Assembly: GCA_035627375.1 (NCBI GenBank)
Contig: DASPLX010000006.1
Location: 1 to 64,000 of the forward strand
DNA from: DASPLX01 sp035627375
Lineage (GTDB): Bacteria > Pseudomonadota > Gammaproteobacteria > Burkholderiales > Burkholderiaceae_D
Direction of reading: 5' to 3'
DNA: 64,000 nucleotides
A program made the position numbers and the translations under genes. Shown piece after piece: positions 17,835 to 26,881 of the stretch. The notes under the pieces were generated by a model that did not search any database, was not told the origin of the DNA, and worked only from the letters and a program-made list of their open reading frames with translations. The first letter of the stretch is position 1. Every line of letters starts with the position of its first letter.

Positions 17835-18220
17835 CAGCGGCCTCCCTGCGGACTCATCGCCGCATTCAAGATGCTGTAGTGCCGGCTCAGCACTTTCAGC
17901 AGCTGTTCGTGCTGCGACACGGTTTGAGACAGCTTGGCCATTTCCATGTCGAGTGCGACCGCGGCGGCGCCGTCCTCGGCACCCCGCGCTGTCTCAAGGC
18001 GCGGCCGCACGCCGGCCAGCGCAGACAGCGGCACCGACTTGCCCTGAGCAAGCATGGCGCGCGCGTTTTCCAGATGCTGCTCGAAACTGACTTCGACCGG
18101 CTTGTACCCCGGCGTTCCGGCATTGGCGATGTTGTGCGCGATCGCCTGTTGGCGCAGCGTCGTCGCATCGAGCGCGATGCTCAACAGCGCCACCGTGTCG
18201 CTACCAATCAAAGATCCCAT
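17834..18220 (-). CDS. flgB: Proximal rod protein FlgB
   Basis: 128 aa from the ATG at 18220, which has GGAGG 8 nt upstream; a longer in-frame extension to 18304 runs into flgI and is not used. Contains LRQQAIAHNIANAGTPGYKPVEVSFEQHL, the FlgB signature, and ends with a helix LSQTVSQHEQLLKVLSRHYSIL. The gap to flgI is 34 nt; no flgJ is found between flgI and flgB. Confidence 0.95.
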   Translation of the reverse strand: MGSLIGSDTVALLSIALDATTLRQQAIAHNIANAGTPGYKPVEVSFEQHLENARAMLAQGKSVPLSALAGVRPRLETARGAEDGAAAVALDMEMAKLSQTVSQHEQLLKVLSRHYSILNAAMSPQGGR

Positions 18221-18254
18221 CCTTACCTCCCCTTCCAGATCGATACGTCCGAAC

Positions 18255-19379
18255 CTACTGCACCACCAGTTCCGCATGCAGCGCGCCTGCCGCCTTGACA
18301 GCACGCAGGATGGAAATGATGTCGCGCGTATTGGTCCTGATACGAGTCAGCGCCTGCACCAGATCGGCGACGGTATTGCTGGTCGCCCCCACGAATCCGG
18401 TTTCCGACTTTTCTTCGACGCTGACCCGGCTGTTCGCCACCGCAACGGTGCGGGCGTCACCGCCGATCTGCTGGACGAAGATCGGCTGCGACACCGTGTT
18501 GTCGGTGACGATCGACACCTTCAGATCGCCGTGCGAGATCGCCACCTTGGAAATCCGGACGTCGCCGCCGGTCACGACCGTGCCGGTACGTTCGTTGATC
18601 ACGACCTTGGCGCGGCGATCGGGCTCGACCGTGACGTTTTCCACTGCCGTCAGAAAATCCGTCAGCCTGGCGCGACGTTCCTCGGGCACGCGGATCTCGA
18701 TACCGGAGGCATCGCGCGCCTCGGCCAGGTCGGCTCCCAGTCCGGCGTTGATCGCCGAGGCGACGCGCGTGGCGGTGGTGTAGTCGGCTTCGGCCAATAC
18801 GAACGTGACGCTCCCGGTCGCAAGGTCCGGTTCATTCTTGATGCCTACTTCGACCGTGGCCCCTGCAGGAATCGAACCGACTGTCGGATGATTCTTCTGG
18901 ATCACGTTGCCGTTCATGTCGTACTTGTAACCGCCGACCGACACCGGCCCTTGCGCCAGGGCATACAAGCGCCCGTCCGGTCCTTTCAGCGGCGCCAGGA
19001 TCAAGGTGCCGCCTACCAGGCTGCGGGCATCGCCGATCGAGGTCACCGTCACGTCCAGCGTGTCGCCGGCGCGCGCGAACGGCGACAGGCTGGCGGTCAC
19101 CATCACCGCGGCGACATTGCGGCTTTGCACGTCGTCCGCGCCGATCGCGACGTCGAAACGCGACAACATGCTGGCAATCGATTGCCGCGTCGGCTTGTTG
19201 CGCGACGAATCGCCGGTACCCGCCAGGCCGGTCACGAGGCCGTAGCCGACCAACGCGTTTTCCCTCCAGCCCGACACCTTGCCCAGGTCCTTGATACGCA
19301 TCGCTTGCGCTTGGCACGCGCCGTTCGCCAATGCGAGCGCAAACAGCAGGCTGGTCAATAATTGCTTAGTCGCTTTCAT
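18255..19379 (-). CDS. flgI: Flagellar P-ring protein FlgI
   Basis: 374 aa. Cleavable signal peptide (LLTSLLFALALANGACQAQA), then RIKDLGKVSGWRENALVGYGLVTGLAGTGDS, NVAAVMVTASLSPFARAGDTLDVTVTSIGDA, GGTLILAPLKGPDG and the C-terminal TVADLVQALTRIRTNTRDIISILRAVKAAGALHAELVVQ, all typical of FlgI. It builds the periplasmic bushing around the rod. It starts on a TGATG overlap with flgH. FlgI is specific to flagella. Confidence 0.96.
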   Translation of the reverse strand: MKATKQLLTSLLFALALANGACQAQAMRIKDLGKVSGWRENALVGYGLVTGLAGTGDSSRNKPTRQSIASMLSRFDVAIGADDVQSRNVAAVMVTASLSPFARAGDTLDVTVTSIGDARSLVGGTLILAPLKGPDGRLYALAQGPVSVGGYKYDMNGNVIQKNHPTVGSIPAGATVEVGIKNEPDLATGSVTFVLAEADYTTATRVASAINAGLGADLAEARDASGIEIRVPEERRARLTDFLTAVENVTVEPDRRAKVVINERTGTVVTGGDVRISKVAISHGDLKVSIVTDNTVSQPIFVQQIGGDARTVAVANSRVSVEEKSETGFVGATSNTVADLVQALTRIRTNTRDIISILRAVKAAGALHAELVVQ

Positions 19380-19963
19380 CACAGTCCAAACAATGTCAAT
19401 AGACGCATCCACCAGGCGGGGCGCTGGCGCTCCGAGACGTCTCCCTCGCCGACGTAACTGATCTTTGCGTCGGCGATGCGCGTCGACAGGACCGTATTGG
19501 CCTCGGATACGTCCTGGGCGCGCACCCGGCCTTCCACCTTGATCTGCTGCCGCTCGTTATTGATTTCCAGCAGTTGCTCGCCCGCGATCACGAGATCGCC
19601 GTTCGGGGTCACGTCGCGTACCGTCGCCGTCAGCTGTGCCAGCACACGTCCTTCGCGCCGGGTCTGTCCTCGACCGTCGTGCTGATTGTCGAGGCCGATG
19701 CTGCCGTTCTTTCCGGTGCCCGGCATATCGAGATCGAATCCGATGCCGGCGTTGCGTCCCGCCGTCGTATTGGCGGCACTGGTCGCGCTGGAATTTTCGT
19801 AAACGAGCACCGTGATCAGGTCGCCGCGCCGGTGGGCCTTGCGGTCGCCCGCCAGCGATTGATACGTGCTTTCCTGATAGAGGCTGGCGGCCGCCGCATG
19901 GCTGCATAACAGCCACGCCAGTCCGACCGTCGCCGCCTGTTGCCTTGTTCTTCGCATGTTCAT
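19379..19963 (-). CDS. flgH: Flagellar L-ring protein FlgH
   Basis: 194 aa (E. coli 232). The signal region (TVGLAWLLCSHAAAASLYQ) holds one Cys but a poor lipobox, so lipid anchoring, normal for FlgH, is doubtful. The core is conserved: HRRGDLITVLVYENSSATSAANT, LTATVRDVTPNGDLVIAGEQLLEINNERQQIKVEG, and VSEANTVLSTRIADAKISYVGEGDV. It forms the outer-membrane ring. ATGA overlap with flgA. Confidence 0.92.
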   Translation of the reverse strand: MNMRRTRQQAATVGLAWLLCSHAAAASLYQESTYQSLAGDRKAHRRGDLITVLVYENSSATSAANTTAGRNAGIGFDLDMPGTGKNGSIGLDNQHDGRGQTRREGRVLAQLTATVRDVTPNGDLVIAGEQLLEINNERQQIKVEGRVRAQDVSEANTVLSTRIADAKISYVGEGDVSERQRPAWWMRLLTLFGL

Positions 19964-20940
19964 TTTTCCTCCACGGCGGCGACACCCGCCGCCACGATGC
20001 GCGCCGCGACCGCCGTATCGCCGTGCTCCGGCTTCACGCTGACGCGCTGGCCCAGTTCCCCATCCTGCTGCGCCGTCGCGCGCGTCTCGATGCGAACGTC
20101 GCGAGTGGCCACCACGAGCTTGACGATATCGCCGCGCAAGACGCCGGCGCGCATCAATTGGCTGCGCCGCAGAATGTCTCCGGACCGTAGAGCCCGGCGC
20201 AGGCGCGACGGCGCGAATTCGTCGCTTGTCACCGGCGTATCGGCGACCGCGGCAATGGCGGCGACATCCTGTTCGACGAGGTCGAAGTCGTTCGGGCCCA
20301 CGGCCGATCCCTCGGCCAGCGCCGTACGCGCGACGAATACCAGGCGCTGCGCGCTGACCTTGAACGGCAAGACGATCGCGCGATAGACATGGCCGTCCAC
20401 CGCGATGTCTACCCATACCGGCATGCGCGCGTGCACATGAGTCAAGTCGCTTGCGCGCGCATGCAAGGTGACCGCGCCGGGCGGCAGCACCACGTCTGGA
20501 AGCCTCTCGTCGAACTGCACATCGACCTTCGCAAATCGCGGCGCCAGGGCCTCGTGAAGAAACCTACGGCCAGCATCCACAATCGCGCTTCCATCGAACG
20601 ACTGGCTCGCCGAGCGCACCTTGACTGCGACCGCGCCGCTCCACATCACCGCGTTGCCCGCGAGCGCCGTACGGGTCCGGACCAGGTACATCAATTCCTC
20701 TCGGCCGATCTGCAGCACGTGTCCGACGCGCGGCGCTCTTCCGACACGCAACCGCTCGATCGATGTCTTGATCCCGGAATCCGCCGCAGCCACCTGTGCC
20801 ACGTCGCCCACGGTGATGTCGGCCTTGGCGACCAGCACGTCGTCGCGCAACGCGATGCGTACCGTGGCGTCGGCGGCGGCCGCGGCCGGCAGCAGCAACC
20901 CCGGCAGGAACGACAGCAGGAAGAAAAGCGATGACCGCAT
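19960..20940 (-). CDS. flgA: P-ring chaperone FlgA (SAF domain)
   Basis: 326 aa, longer than E. coli FlgA (219), like the two-domain FlgA of many betaproteobacteria. Signal peptide at residues 1-22, a preceding beta domain, then a SAF domain (LVFVARTALAEGSAVGPNDFDLVEQDVAAI, LRSGDILRRSQLMRAGVLRGDIVKLVV). FlgA assists FlgI polymerisation in the periplasm. It lies 10 nt after flgG. Confidence 0.93.
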   Translation of the reverse strand: MRSSLFFLLSFLPGLLLPAAAAADATVRIALRDDVLVAKADITVGDVAQVAAADSGIKTSIERLRVGRAPRVGHVLQIGREELMYLVRTRTALAGNAVMWSGAVAVKVRSASQSFDGSAIVDAGRRFLHEALAPRFAKVDVQFDERLPDVVLPPGAVTLHARASDLTHVHARMPVWVDIAVDGHVYRAIVLPFKVSAQRLVFVARTALAEGSAVGPNDFDLVEQDVAAIAAVADTPVTSDEFAPSRLRRALRSGDILRRSQLMRAGVLRGDIVKLVVATRDVRIETRATAQQDGELGQRVSVKPEHGDTAVAARIVAAGVAAVEEK

Positions 20941-20950
20941 GACGTTCTCT

Positions 20951-21742
20951 CTAGCGGGTCTGGACCATTTCGGTGCTCATTTGCTTCAGGCGATCGGCCA
21001 CAGTGAACGCTTTGAGGTTCATGGTGTATGCCTGCTGGGCAACCATCAGTTGCAGCATTTCCGTGGTCATGTCGACGTTTGACGTTTCGACAAATCCTTG
21101 CGCGAGGGCGCCGAAGCCGTCTTCCGCCGGCTTGCCGAATACCGGGTCGCCCGAAAGGATGGACGGCTGGTACAGGTTTTTCCCCAAAGCGACCAGCCCG
21201 GTCGGATCGTTGAAATTGGCAAGATCGATGCGACCGACTTCCACCGGAGAGGCTTGCGTGCCGTTCTTGACCGATACCGTGCCGTCGGCCTTGATGACGA
21301 TGTCTTTCGCGTCCAGGCCGACGTGAATCGCCGGCTTGAGCGGACTGCCGTCGGCGGCGGCCAGAAGACCGTCCGGCGTGATGCGCAACTGACCGCCGCG
21401 CGAATAGGCTGACGTACCGTCGGGCAGCGTCACCTCCATGAAGCCGGCGCCGCGGATGGCGACGTCGAAAGCGGATTTCGTCTCCTTCAATTCGCCGGGC
21501 GTAAAGACCTTGGAGAACGCGCCGATGCCGACGCCGGAGCCTCTGCTGAGCATGGCCGTCTCGTCCTGGCCGGCCACAGAAGCTCGGCCCATTTCCTGGC
21601 GCACCAGGTCTTGGAAATACACGCGATCCGCCTTGTAGCCGTTCGTGCTCAGATTGGCGAAATTATTGGATATTGCATCGAGTTGCCGCTGTTGCATCAG
21701 CATGCCCATCGCCGCTATCGCGCTTGCTTCATTACCGCTCAT
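20951..21742 (-). CDS. flgG: Distal rod protein FlgG
   Basis: 263 aa (E. coli 260). AIAAMGMLMQQRQLDAISNNFANLSTNGYKADRVYFQDLV at the N-terminus, the FDVAIRGAGFMEVTLPDG middle motif and LAQGFVETSNVDMTTEMLQLMVAQQAYTMNLKAFTVADRLKQM at the end are standard. It forms the distal rod. It lies 11 nt after flgF. Confidence 0.95.
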   Translation of the reverse strand: MSGNEASAIAAMGMLMQQRQLDAISNNFANLSTNGYKADRVYFQDLVRQEMGRASVAGQDETAMLSRGSGVGIGAFSKVFTPGELKETKSAFDVAIRGAGFMEVTLPDGTSAYSRGGQLRITPDGLLAAADGSPLKPAIHVGLDAKDIVIKADGTVSVKNGTQASPVEVGRIDLANFNDPTGLVALGKNLYQPSILSGDPVFGKPAEDGFGALAQGFVETSNVDMTTEMLQLMVAQQAYTMNLKAFTVADRLKQMSTEMVQTR

Positions 21743-21753
21743 GGTCGTTCTCC

Positions 21754-22476
21754 CTAAAATTCACCGAGCTTTTGCATCGTCCTTTGCAAGACGCTGTCAT
21801 AGCCTTGCACCGTCTTTTGCAGCGCCTCGAAATGGCGCAGCGTTTCCATCATGTGGATCATTTCTTGCGTCGAATTCACGTTGGCGTTCTCCAGGTAGCC
21901 GGCGCGGAGCTTTGCCGCGGCGGGCTTATCGGCGACTCGTGCGCCGCCCTGATGGAACAAGCCGTCTCCGAGCGACACCAGCGCCGACGGATTATCGAAG
22001 CGTTGCAGCTTGATTTGGCCGACCACGCGGCCGTCCTGCAGAACGTCGCCGTTGTCCTGGATCGTCAGCGGCGCATTGGTGACCGACAGTTCGCCGCCCT
22101 TGCCCATCAGCGCCGCTCCTTGCGCGGTCGCCAGCCGGCCGCGCGCATCGATGCGCAATTGGCCTTGCCTCGTGTACGCGACTCCTTTGTCGGTCATCAC
22201 TTCGAAATAGCCGTCGCCATCGATCGCAACATCGAGCGCCACGCCGGTGGCGCGCAAGGCGCCGGCTCGCATGTCGCGCGCCATGCGATGCGCATCGCCG
22301 GCGTTCGCGCCCCTGTTCACTGCTTCTTCGCCCTGGAGAAAGCTTCCGAACGGGCGCTGTACGTGAATCTGCCGCTTATAGCCGGTCGTCGACGCATTCG
22401 CCAGGTTCTGGCTGATCACGTCCATGCGTTGCAGATCGCCCTGCAGCGCCATGCTTGCTATCGTCAATACATCCAC
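21754..22476 (-). CDS. flgF: Proximal rod protein FlgF
   Basis: 240 aa (E. coli 251). MDVISQNLANASTTGYKRQIHVQRPF at the N-terminus, ALDVAIDGDGYFEVMTDKGVAYTRQGQLRIDARGRL in the middle and GYLENANVNSTQEMIHMMETLRHFEALQKTVQGYD at the end identify a rod/hook family member. FlgF is chosen over a second FlgG because it precedes flgG, but the two are similar. 31 nt follow flhA. Confidence 0.9.
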   Translation of the reverse strand: MDVLTIASMALQGDLQRMDVISQNLANASTTGYKRQIHVQRPFGSFLQGEEAVNRGANAGDAHRMARDMRAGALRATGVALDVAIDGDGYFEVMTDKGVAYTRQGQLRIDARGRLATAQGAALMGKGGELSVTNAPLTIQDNGDVLQDGRVVGQIKLQRFDNPSALVSLGDGLFHQGGARVADKPAAAKLRAGYLENANVNSTQEMIHMMETLRHFEALQKTVQGYDSVLQRTMQKLGEF

Positions 22477-22507
22477 AATCGTCTCTCCTGGTCCTGCCGT
22501 TGTTGCG

Positions 22508-24592
22508 TCATGCGTAACTGACCTTGTCCGCGTAACCGGCCTTGTCCGTCAGGCTGATCATGCCGAACGCCTTCAAATTGATCGAATTCGGAATTTCCGT
22601 CAGCGACAGGACCCGCATATGCGGCAGCAGCCGCTCCGACAAGGCGCGCAAGTGGCGGCGCAGTTCCGGAGAACACAGCAACACCGGCATCAGGTTTCCC
22701 TTCGCCATGCGCTCAGCCTGTGCCGCCAGTCTCGTCAACAGCTGTTCCGCGAACTTGGGATCGATCGCCAGCGTCGCGGTCGCATCGGTGGTACGAATGC
22801 TTTGCATCAGGTTCTGCTCGATGGCCGGATCCAATGTCAGGACGTGCAACGCGGGCTGCTCGCCAAGCAGCGATCGGCAGATCGCCGGCCCCAGCTTTTG
22901 CCGCGCCAGTTCCGAAAGAAGCGTCAGATCCTTGCTGGCGCGTCCGGCATCGGCCAGCGTTTCCAGGATCGCTTCCAGGTTGCGGATCGAGACCTTTTCC
23001 TTGAGCAGGTTCTGCAGCACCTTTTGCACGTCGCCGACCGCGAGAATGGTGGGGATGATGTCCTCCACCAAACCCGGTTGCTGTTGGCGCACGCGCTGCA
23101 ACAGGCGTTCCGTCTCGGCGCGCGTCAGCAAGGCGGCCGACTGCTGCTTCAATATCTCGCCAAGATGCGTGATGAACACGGTGACCGGATCGACCAGCGT
23201 ATAACCCGACCCGCGCGCCAGTTCCTTCTGATCGTCTTCGATCCAGAGCGCCGGCAAGCCATAGGTCGGCTCCCGGGTCTCGATGCCTTTGACGGCGCGC
23301 ACGTTGCCGCCGCTGCGAATGGCCAGCGTGCGATCGACCAGGATCTCGCCGCGGGCGGCCGGCACGCCGAAGATCGTCAGTTCATAGGCATTGGCATCCA
23401 GCTGAGGAACGTCGCGAAAGCGTACTCGCGGCAACACCATTCCGGATTCGAGCGCATATTGCTTGCGAATGGCGGCAATGCGCTCCATGAAAACGGCCCC
23501 ATCTCCTCCGACCATCGGTTTCAGGTTGCTGCCAACCAAGACCTCGATCGGTTCGACCTGCAGCATGTCGTAGGTATCCTGCTGGTCGTCGGCCCGGCCC
23601 TGCTCCTCCTTCCCGCCGGCATCGGCGTTGCCGCCCCTTCCCTTGCGGACGGCCCAAGCGACCATCAGGAAAAATGCGGCAATCGTCAGGACCGGCATCG
23701 CCGGTATTCCCGGCAAGAGCACCAGCATCATGAGTGCGCCCACCACGAGCATCAGGGTTTTTGGGAAGGCGGTGACCTGGCGCATGACCTCTTGGCTCAG
23801 GTTGCTGTCCGCCGAGGACCGCGTGACGATGATGCCGGTGCCGACGGCGATCACCAGCGCCGGCACCTGGGTGACGATGCCGTCGCCCACCGTCAGCAGC
23901 GTATAAGTCTGCAGAGCCTCGTCCCAGCGCATGCCTTTTTGCATGACGCCGATGACCAAGCCGCCGATGATGTTGATCAGCATGATGATGATGCCGGCGA
24001 TCGCATCGCCCTTGACGAACTTTGACGCGCCGTCCATCGCGCCGTAGAACCCGCTCTCCTTCTCCAGGTTCTTGCGGCGGCGCTTGGCCTCATCCTGGTC
24101 GATGAAGCCCATGTTCAGGTCGGCGTCGATGCTCATCTGCTGACCCGGCATGCTGTCGAGCGTGAAGCGCGCCGCCACCTCCGAGACGCGCTGGGCGCCG
24201 TTGGTGACGACCACGTACTGCACCACCACCAGGATCAGGAAGGCGATCAGGCCGACCACATAGTTGCCGCCGACGACATAAGAGCCGATCGCCGCAATCA
24301 CGCGCCCGGCTTCGGCGTCGCTCAGGATCAGACGCGTCGTCGCCACGTTGAGCGACAGGCGGAACAGCGTGGCGATCAGCAGCACCGACGGGAAAGTCGA
24401 GAAATCGACCGGCTTGTCGGTATAGAAGGTAAGCATCAGCACAAGCAAGGCGAAGCTGAAGTTCGCCAGAATCAGGAAGTCGAGCAGGCCGGAAGGAATC
24501 GGCGCGAACAGAATGGTCAACACGCCGATTACCATGAACACCATCACCAGATCGGTGTTGTCATGGAACACGCGCCGCAATGCCGGGATCAT
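22508..24592 (-). CDS. flhA: Flagellar export gate protein FlhA
   Basis: 694 aa, the normal length. Eight membrane segments in the first 320 residues; the FHIPEP-family signature KFVKGDAIAGIIIMLINIIGG; a charged linker; and a cytoplasmic ring domain (LPRVRFRDVPQLDANAYELTIFGVP, GYTLVDPVTVFITHLGEIL, NLEAILETLADAGRASKD). FlhA forms the nonameric docking platform for substrates and FliJ. The ATG at 24592 overlaps flhB by ATGA; the longer frame upstream belongs to flhB coding sequence. Confidence 0.97.
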   Translation of the reverse strand: MIPALRRVFHDNTDLVMVFMVIGVLTILFAPIPSGLLDFLILANFSFALLVLMLTFYTDKPVDFSTFPSVLLIATLFRLSLNVATTRLILSDAEAGRVIAAIGSYVVGGNYVVGLIAFLILVVVQYVVVTNGAQRVSEVAARFTLDSMPGQQMSIDADLNMGFIDQDEAKRRRKNLEKESGFYGAMDGASKFVKGDAIAGIIIMLINIIGGLVIGVMQKGMRWDEALQTYTLLTVGDGIVTQVPALVIAVGTGIIVTRSSADSNLSQEVMRQVTAFPKTLMLVVGALMMLVLLPGIPAMPVLTIAAFFLMVAWAVRKGRGGNADAGGKEEQGRADDQQDTYDMLQVEPIEVLVGSNLKPMVGGDGAVFMERIAAIRKQYALESGMVLPRVRFRDVPQLDANAYELTIFGVPAARGEILVDRTLAIRSGGNVRAVKGIETREPTYGLPALWIEDDQKELARGSGYTLVDPVTVFITHLGEILKQQSAALLTRAETERLLQRVRQQQPGLVEDIIPTILAVGDVQKVLQNLLKEKVSIRNLEAILETLADAGRASKDLTLLSELARQKLGPAICRSLLGEQPALHVLTLDPAIEQNLMQSIRTTDATATLAIDPKFAEQLLTRLAAQAERMAKGNLMPVLLCSPELRRHLRALSERLLPHMRVLSLTEIPNSINLKAFGMISLTDKAGYADKVSYA

Positions 24593-25674
24593 GCCGCACC
24601 TCCCATCGACTGCCTGGCTTCGCGCATCGTGTAGACCCACACCATGATCTTCGCCAGTTGCGCGTAGAATTTTTCCGGAACGAAGTTGTCGTAATCGATT
24701 TCCTTGTACAGAGCGCGCGCCAGGGGCTTGTTCTGCACGACGGGAATATGGTGCCGGCTGGCTACCTGGCGCATCTTGCGAGCCAAATCTCCGGCCCCCT
24801 TGGCCACCAGCTTCGGAGCGCCCGCCTCGCCATGCTTGTAGCTGAGCGCAACGGCAAGGTGGGTCGGATTGGTGATCAGCACATCGGCGGACGGCAAATT
24901 GCGCATCGCCTTGCTGCGCTTGAGCATTTCCATGCGCAATTCACGCAAACGGGAGCGGATACGAGGATCGCCTTCCCGATTCTTGATCTCGTCGCGCACG
25001 TCGCGCCGGCTCATGCGCATGCGTTGAGCGAATTCCCAACGCGTATAGGCAAGGTCGACCAACGCAATCACGAGCAGCGCGAGCACCAGTTTGACCAGTA
25101 CCCCGGCGCTCAAGCCGAGCAAGACCTTGGCGTAACCCTTGGGTTCGAGAGCGGAAATGCCGGCCAATCCCGGCAAGGCATCGCGGATCGCCATGTAGGC
25201 GACAACGGCCAGGATCAGCAGCTTGATCGTGCTCTTGAGCGCCTCGTACAGCGTGCGCAGCGAGAACAAGCGCTTGAACCCGGTGGCCGGATTGATGCGG
25301 CTCATGTCAGGAGCCAGCGGCTTGGCGCTGAAGATGGGTCCGGTCTGGATCAGGCTGGCCAGGACGGCCGTCACGCCAACGGCCAGGAACAGCGGCGCCA
25401 ATATCTGGAGCACGCTGTACATCATGGACGATATCCACGCCATCATGTCGTTGGCGCCCCATTGCAATTGGCCGGCATGTCCGAGCACGTTGAGTTGCAG
25501 ACGCAATACCTGTTTCAAACCGCTCCAGCCGTTTGCATAGAGCGTCACGACCAGGGCGGCGAGTATCGCCATTGCCGTGAAATCGGTGCTCCTGGCGACC
25601 ATGCCCTTCTTGCGGGCCTGCTCCAGCTTGTAAGGAGTCGCCTCTTCGCTGCGGTCGCTATCCTGCTCGGCCAT
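24589..25674 (-). CDS. flhB: Export switch protein FlhB
   Basis: 361 aa (E. coli 382). N-terminal EEATPYKLEQARKKGMVARSTDF, four membrane segments, and the autocleavage site NPTH at residues 269-272, the same residue number as in E. coli. The C-terminal domain ends VPVVQNKPLARALYKEIDYDNFVPEKFY-like, as in the family. FlhB switches specificity from hook to filament substrates. The start at 25674 forms a TGATG overlap with fliR. Confidence 0.96.
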   Translation of the reverse strand: MAEQDSDRSEEATPYKLEQARKKGMVARSTDFTAMAILAALVVTLYANGWSGLKQVLRLQLNVLGHAGQLQWGANDMMAWISSMMYSVLQILAPLFLAVGVTAVLASLIQTGPIFSAKPLAPDMSRINPATGFKRLFSLRTLYEALKSTIKLLILAVVAYMAIRDALPGLAGISALEPKGYAKVLLGLSAGVLVKLVLALLVIALVDLAYTRWEFAQRMRMSRRDVRDEIKNREGDPRIRSRLRELRMEMLKRSKAMRNLPSADVLITNPTHLAVALSYKHGEAGAPKLVAKGAGDLARKMRQVASRHHIPVVQNKPLARALYKEIDYDNFVPEKFYAQLAKIMVWVYTMREARQSMGGAA

Positions 25675-26435
25675 CACAGCACCTGTTCCCAGAAGCGAAA
25701 GATCGACGCGTACGCCCGTCCCATCGCGTCGCCGAGGACGCCGATCGTGAGCGCGAAGATCGCCAGGCCGGCAAATATCTTGGCAGGGACACCGACCACG
25801 AAAATGTTCATCTGTGGCAGCACGCGCGACATGGCGGCCAGCGCCACTTCGACCAGAAGCAGGCCGAGCATGACCGGTGCGATCAACGCCACGCCGAGAG
25901 AAAACATCAAGCCGAACTGGCTGATCAGTGCATCGATGTTCAGTGTCGAAAGTCCGGCGCCGGGCGGAATCTGCTGCGCCGAGAATGCCAGCCCGCGCCA
26001 TAATGCGTGATGCCCTTCCATGCCGAAGAACACTGCCACCGCAGCCAGATTCAGCATCGTCGCGAATAGCGGCGAACCGGCGCGCGTCACGGGATCGAAC
26101 ACGCTGCCCATGCCGAAACCGGTCTGAACGTCGAGAATCTTCCCTGCCACCGAAAAGGCGCCGAATGCGCCGAGGACGCCAAACGCCATCACCGCGCCGA
26201 TCGCCAGTTCGCCGAACGAAGCAAGCAGCAGCGTGCCCGCCGTCAGAGGGACAGCCTCGGGACGGATGCCGAGTCCCGACACCAGAACGACGCTCAGCAT
26301 CAGCGTAAAGAGCACGCGTACGGACGCCAGGTTGGCGAGATTGGAGAAGATCGGGGTCATCACCAGCAGCACGCCGATACGCAGCGTCAGCAGATAGATG
26401 GCAACGATCCAGACGATGTCCATTTGGAGAAACAC
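25674..26435 (-). CDS. fliR: Export gate protein FliR
   Basis: 253 aa, six hydrophobic segments as expected. Contains LRIGVLLVMTPIFSNLANLASVRVLFTLMLS near the N-terminus, GFGMGSVFDPVTRAGSPLFATMLNLAAVAVFF in the middle and RVLPQMNIFVVGVPAKIFAGL near the C-terminus. The start is either GTG 26435 or ATG 26423; neither has a clear Shine-Dalgarno, so translation is probably coupled to fliQ, 15 nt upstream. Confidence 0.94.
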   Translation of the reverse strand: MFLQMDIVWIVAIYLLTLRIGVLLVMTPIFSNLANLASVRVLFTLMLSVVLVSGLGIRPEAVPLTAGTLLLASFGELAIGAVMAFGVLGAFGAFSVAGKILDVQTGFGMGSVFDPVTRAGSPLFATMLNLAAVAVFFGMEGHHALWRGLAFSAQQIPPGAGLSTLNIDALISQFGLMFSLGVALIAPVMLGLLLVEVALAAMSRVLPQMNIFVVGVPAKIFAGLAIFALTIGVLGDAMGRAYASIFRFWEQVL

Positions 26436-26450
26436 GACGATCGGCCCCGG

Positions 26451-26720
26451 TCAAAAATACGCCGGCAGATTGCCGATCAGGTTGGTGGAGAATGCGAGAA
26501 GACGCTTGAGCATCCATGGCCCGAACGCCACCAGCACGACGACGGCGGCGACGAGCTTGGGGATATAGGTGAGCGACATTTCCTGCACCTGCGTCACTAC
26601 CTGAAGGACGCTGATGACCAGACCGACCACGAGTGTCGCGCCCAACAACGGCGCGGAAATCAACAACGCATTCCAGAGCAATTCCGCCAGCAACTGCAAT
26701 GCCACGTCCGACTTCATCAT
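26451..26720 (-). CDS. fliQ: Export gate protein FliQ
   Basis: 89 aa with two membrane helices (about 17-41 and 54-75). LLGATLVVGLVISVLQVVTQVQEMSLTYIPKL is the FliQ signature. GGGGAAGC directly precedes the ATG pair at 26720/26717. It is the first gene of the 19-kb operon; element C lies 78 nt upstream. In most genomes fliQ follows fliP directly; here fliP is the last flagellar gene. Confidence 0.95.
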   Translation of the reverse strand: MMKSDVALQLLAELLWNALLISAPLLGATLVVGLVISVLQVVTQVQEMSLTYIPKLVAAVVVLVAFGPWMLKRLLAFSTNLIGNLPAYF

Positions 26721-26798
26721 GCTTCCCCTTCCCCTTTCATCGCCGAATTGAATGCGATCCGGTAGGCAAGATATTCGCTGCTCGCGGGGGATGCCCTC

Positions 26799-26836
26799 AC
26801 CCCCCGAAAGGGGGGTTGTGTTTTCATATCGTGAAA
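26799..26836 (-). promoter_or_regulatory. Shared palindrome-hairpin element C, upstream of the flagellar operon
   Basis: Minus-strand reading: TTTCACGATATGAAA (26836-26822), then ACACA, then ACCCCCCTTTCGGGGGGT (26816-26799), a perfect 7-bp stem with a 4-nt loop. It lies between the end of the first LuxR gene and fliQ, ending 78 nt before the fliQ start. It differs from element B at only a few positions over 38 bp. Confidence 0.78.
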
Positions 26837-26881
26837 TTTGAAATGCGGTGAGGATCAGTCGAACAGTCGCGAATGGAGGGA

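Noticed and set aside
7449..26720. The operon as a non-flagellar type III injectisome
   Set aside because: Genes for the hook FlgE, rods FlgB/C/F/G, P ring FlgI, L ring FlgH and FlgA are present; there is no secretin or needle gene.
26799..26816. The C-run/G-run hairpin as a simple terminator of LuxR copy 1
   Set aside because: In the direction of transcription it has no T-run. The same hairpin occurs with the same palindrome upstream of three other genes, including in a divergent promoter region where no gene ends. A T-rich tail exists only in the opposite direction, so some insulating role is not excluded.
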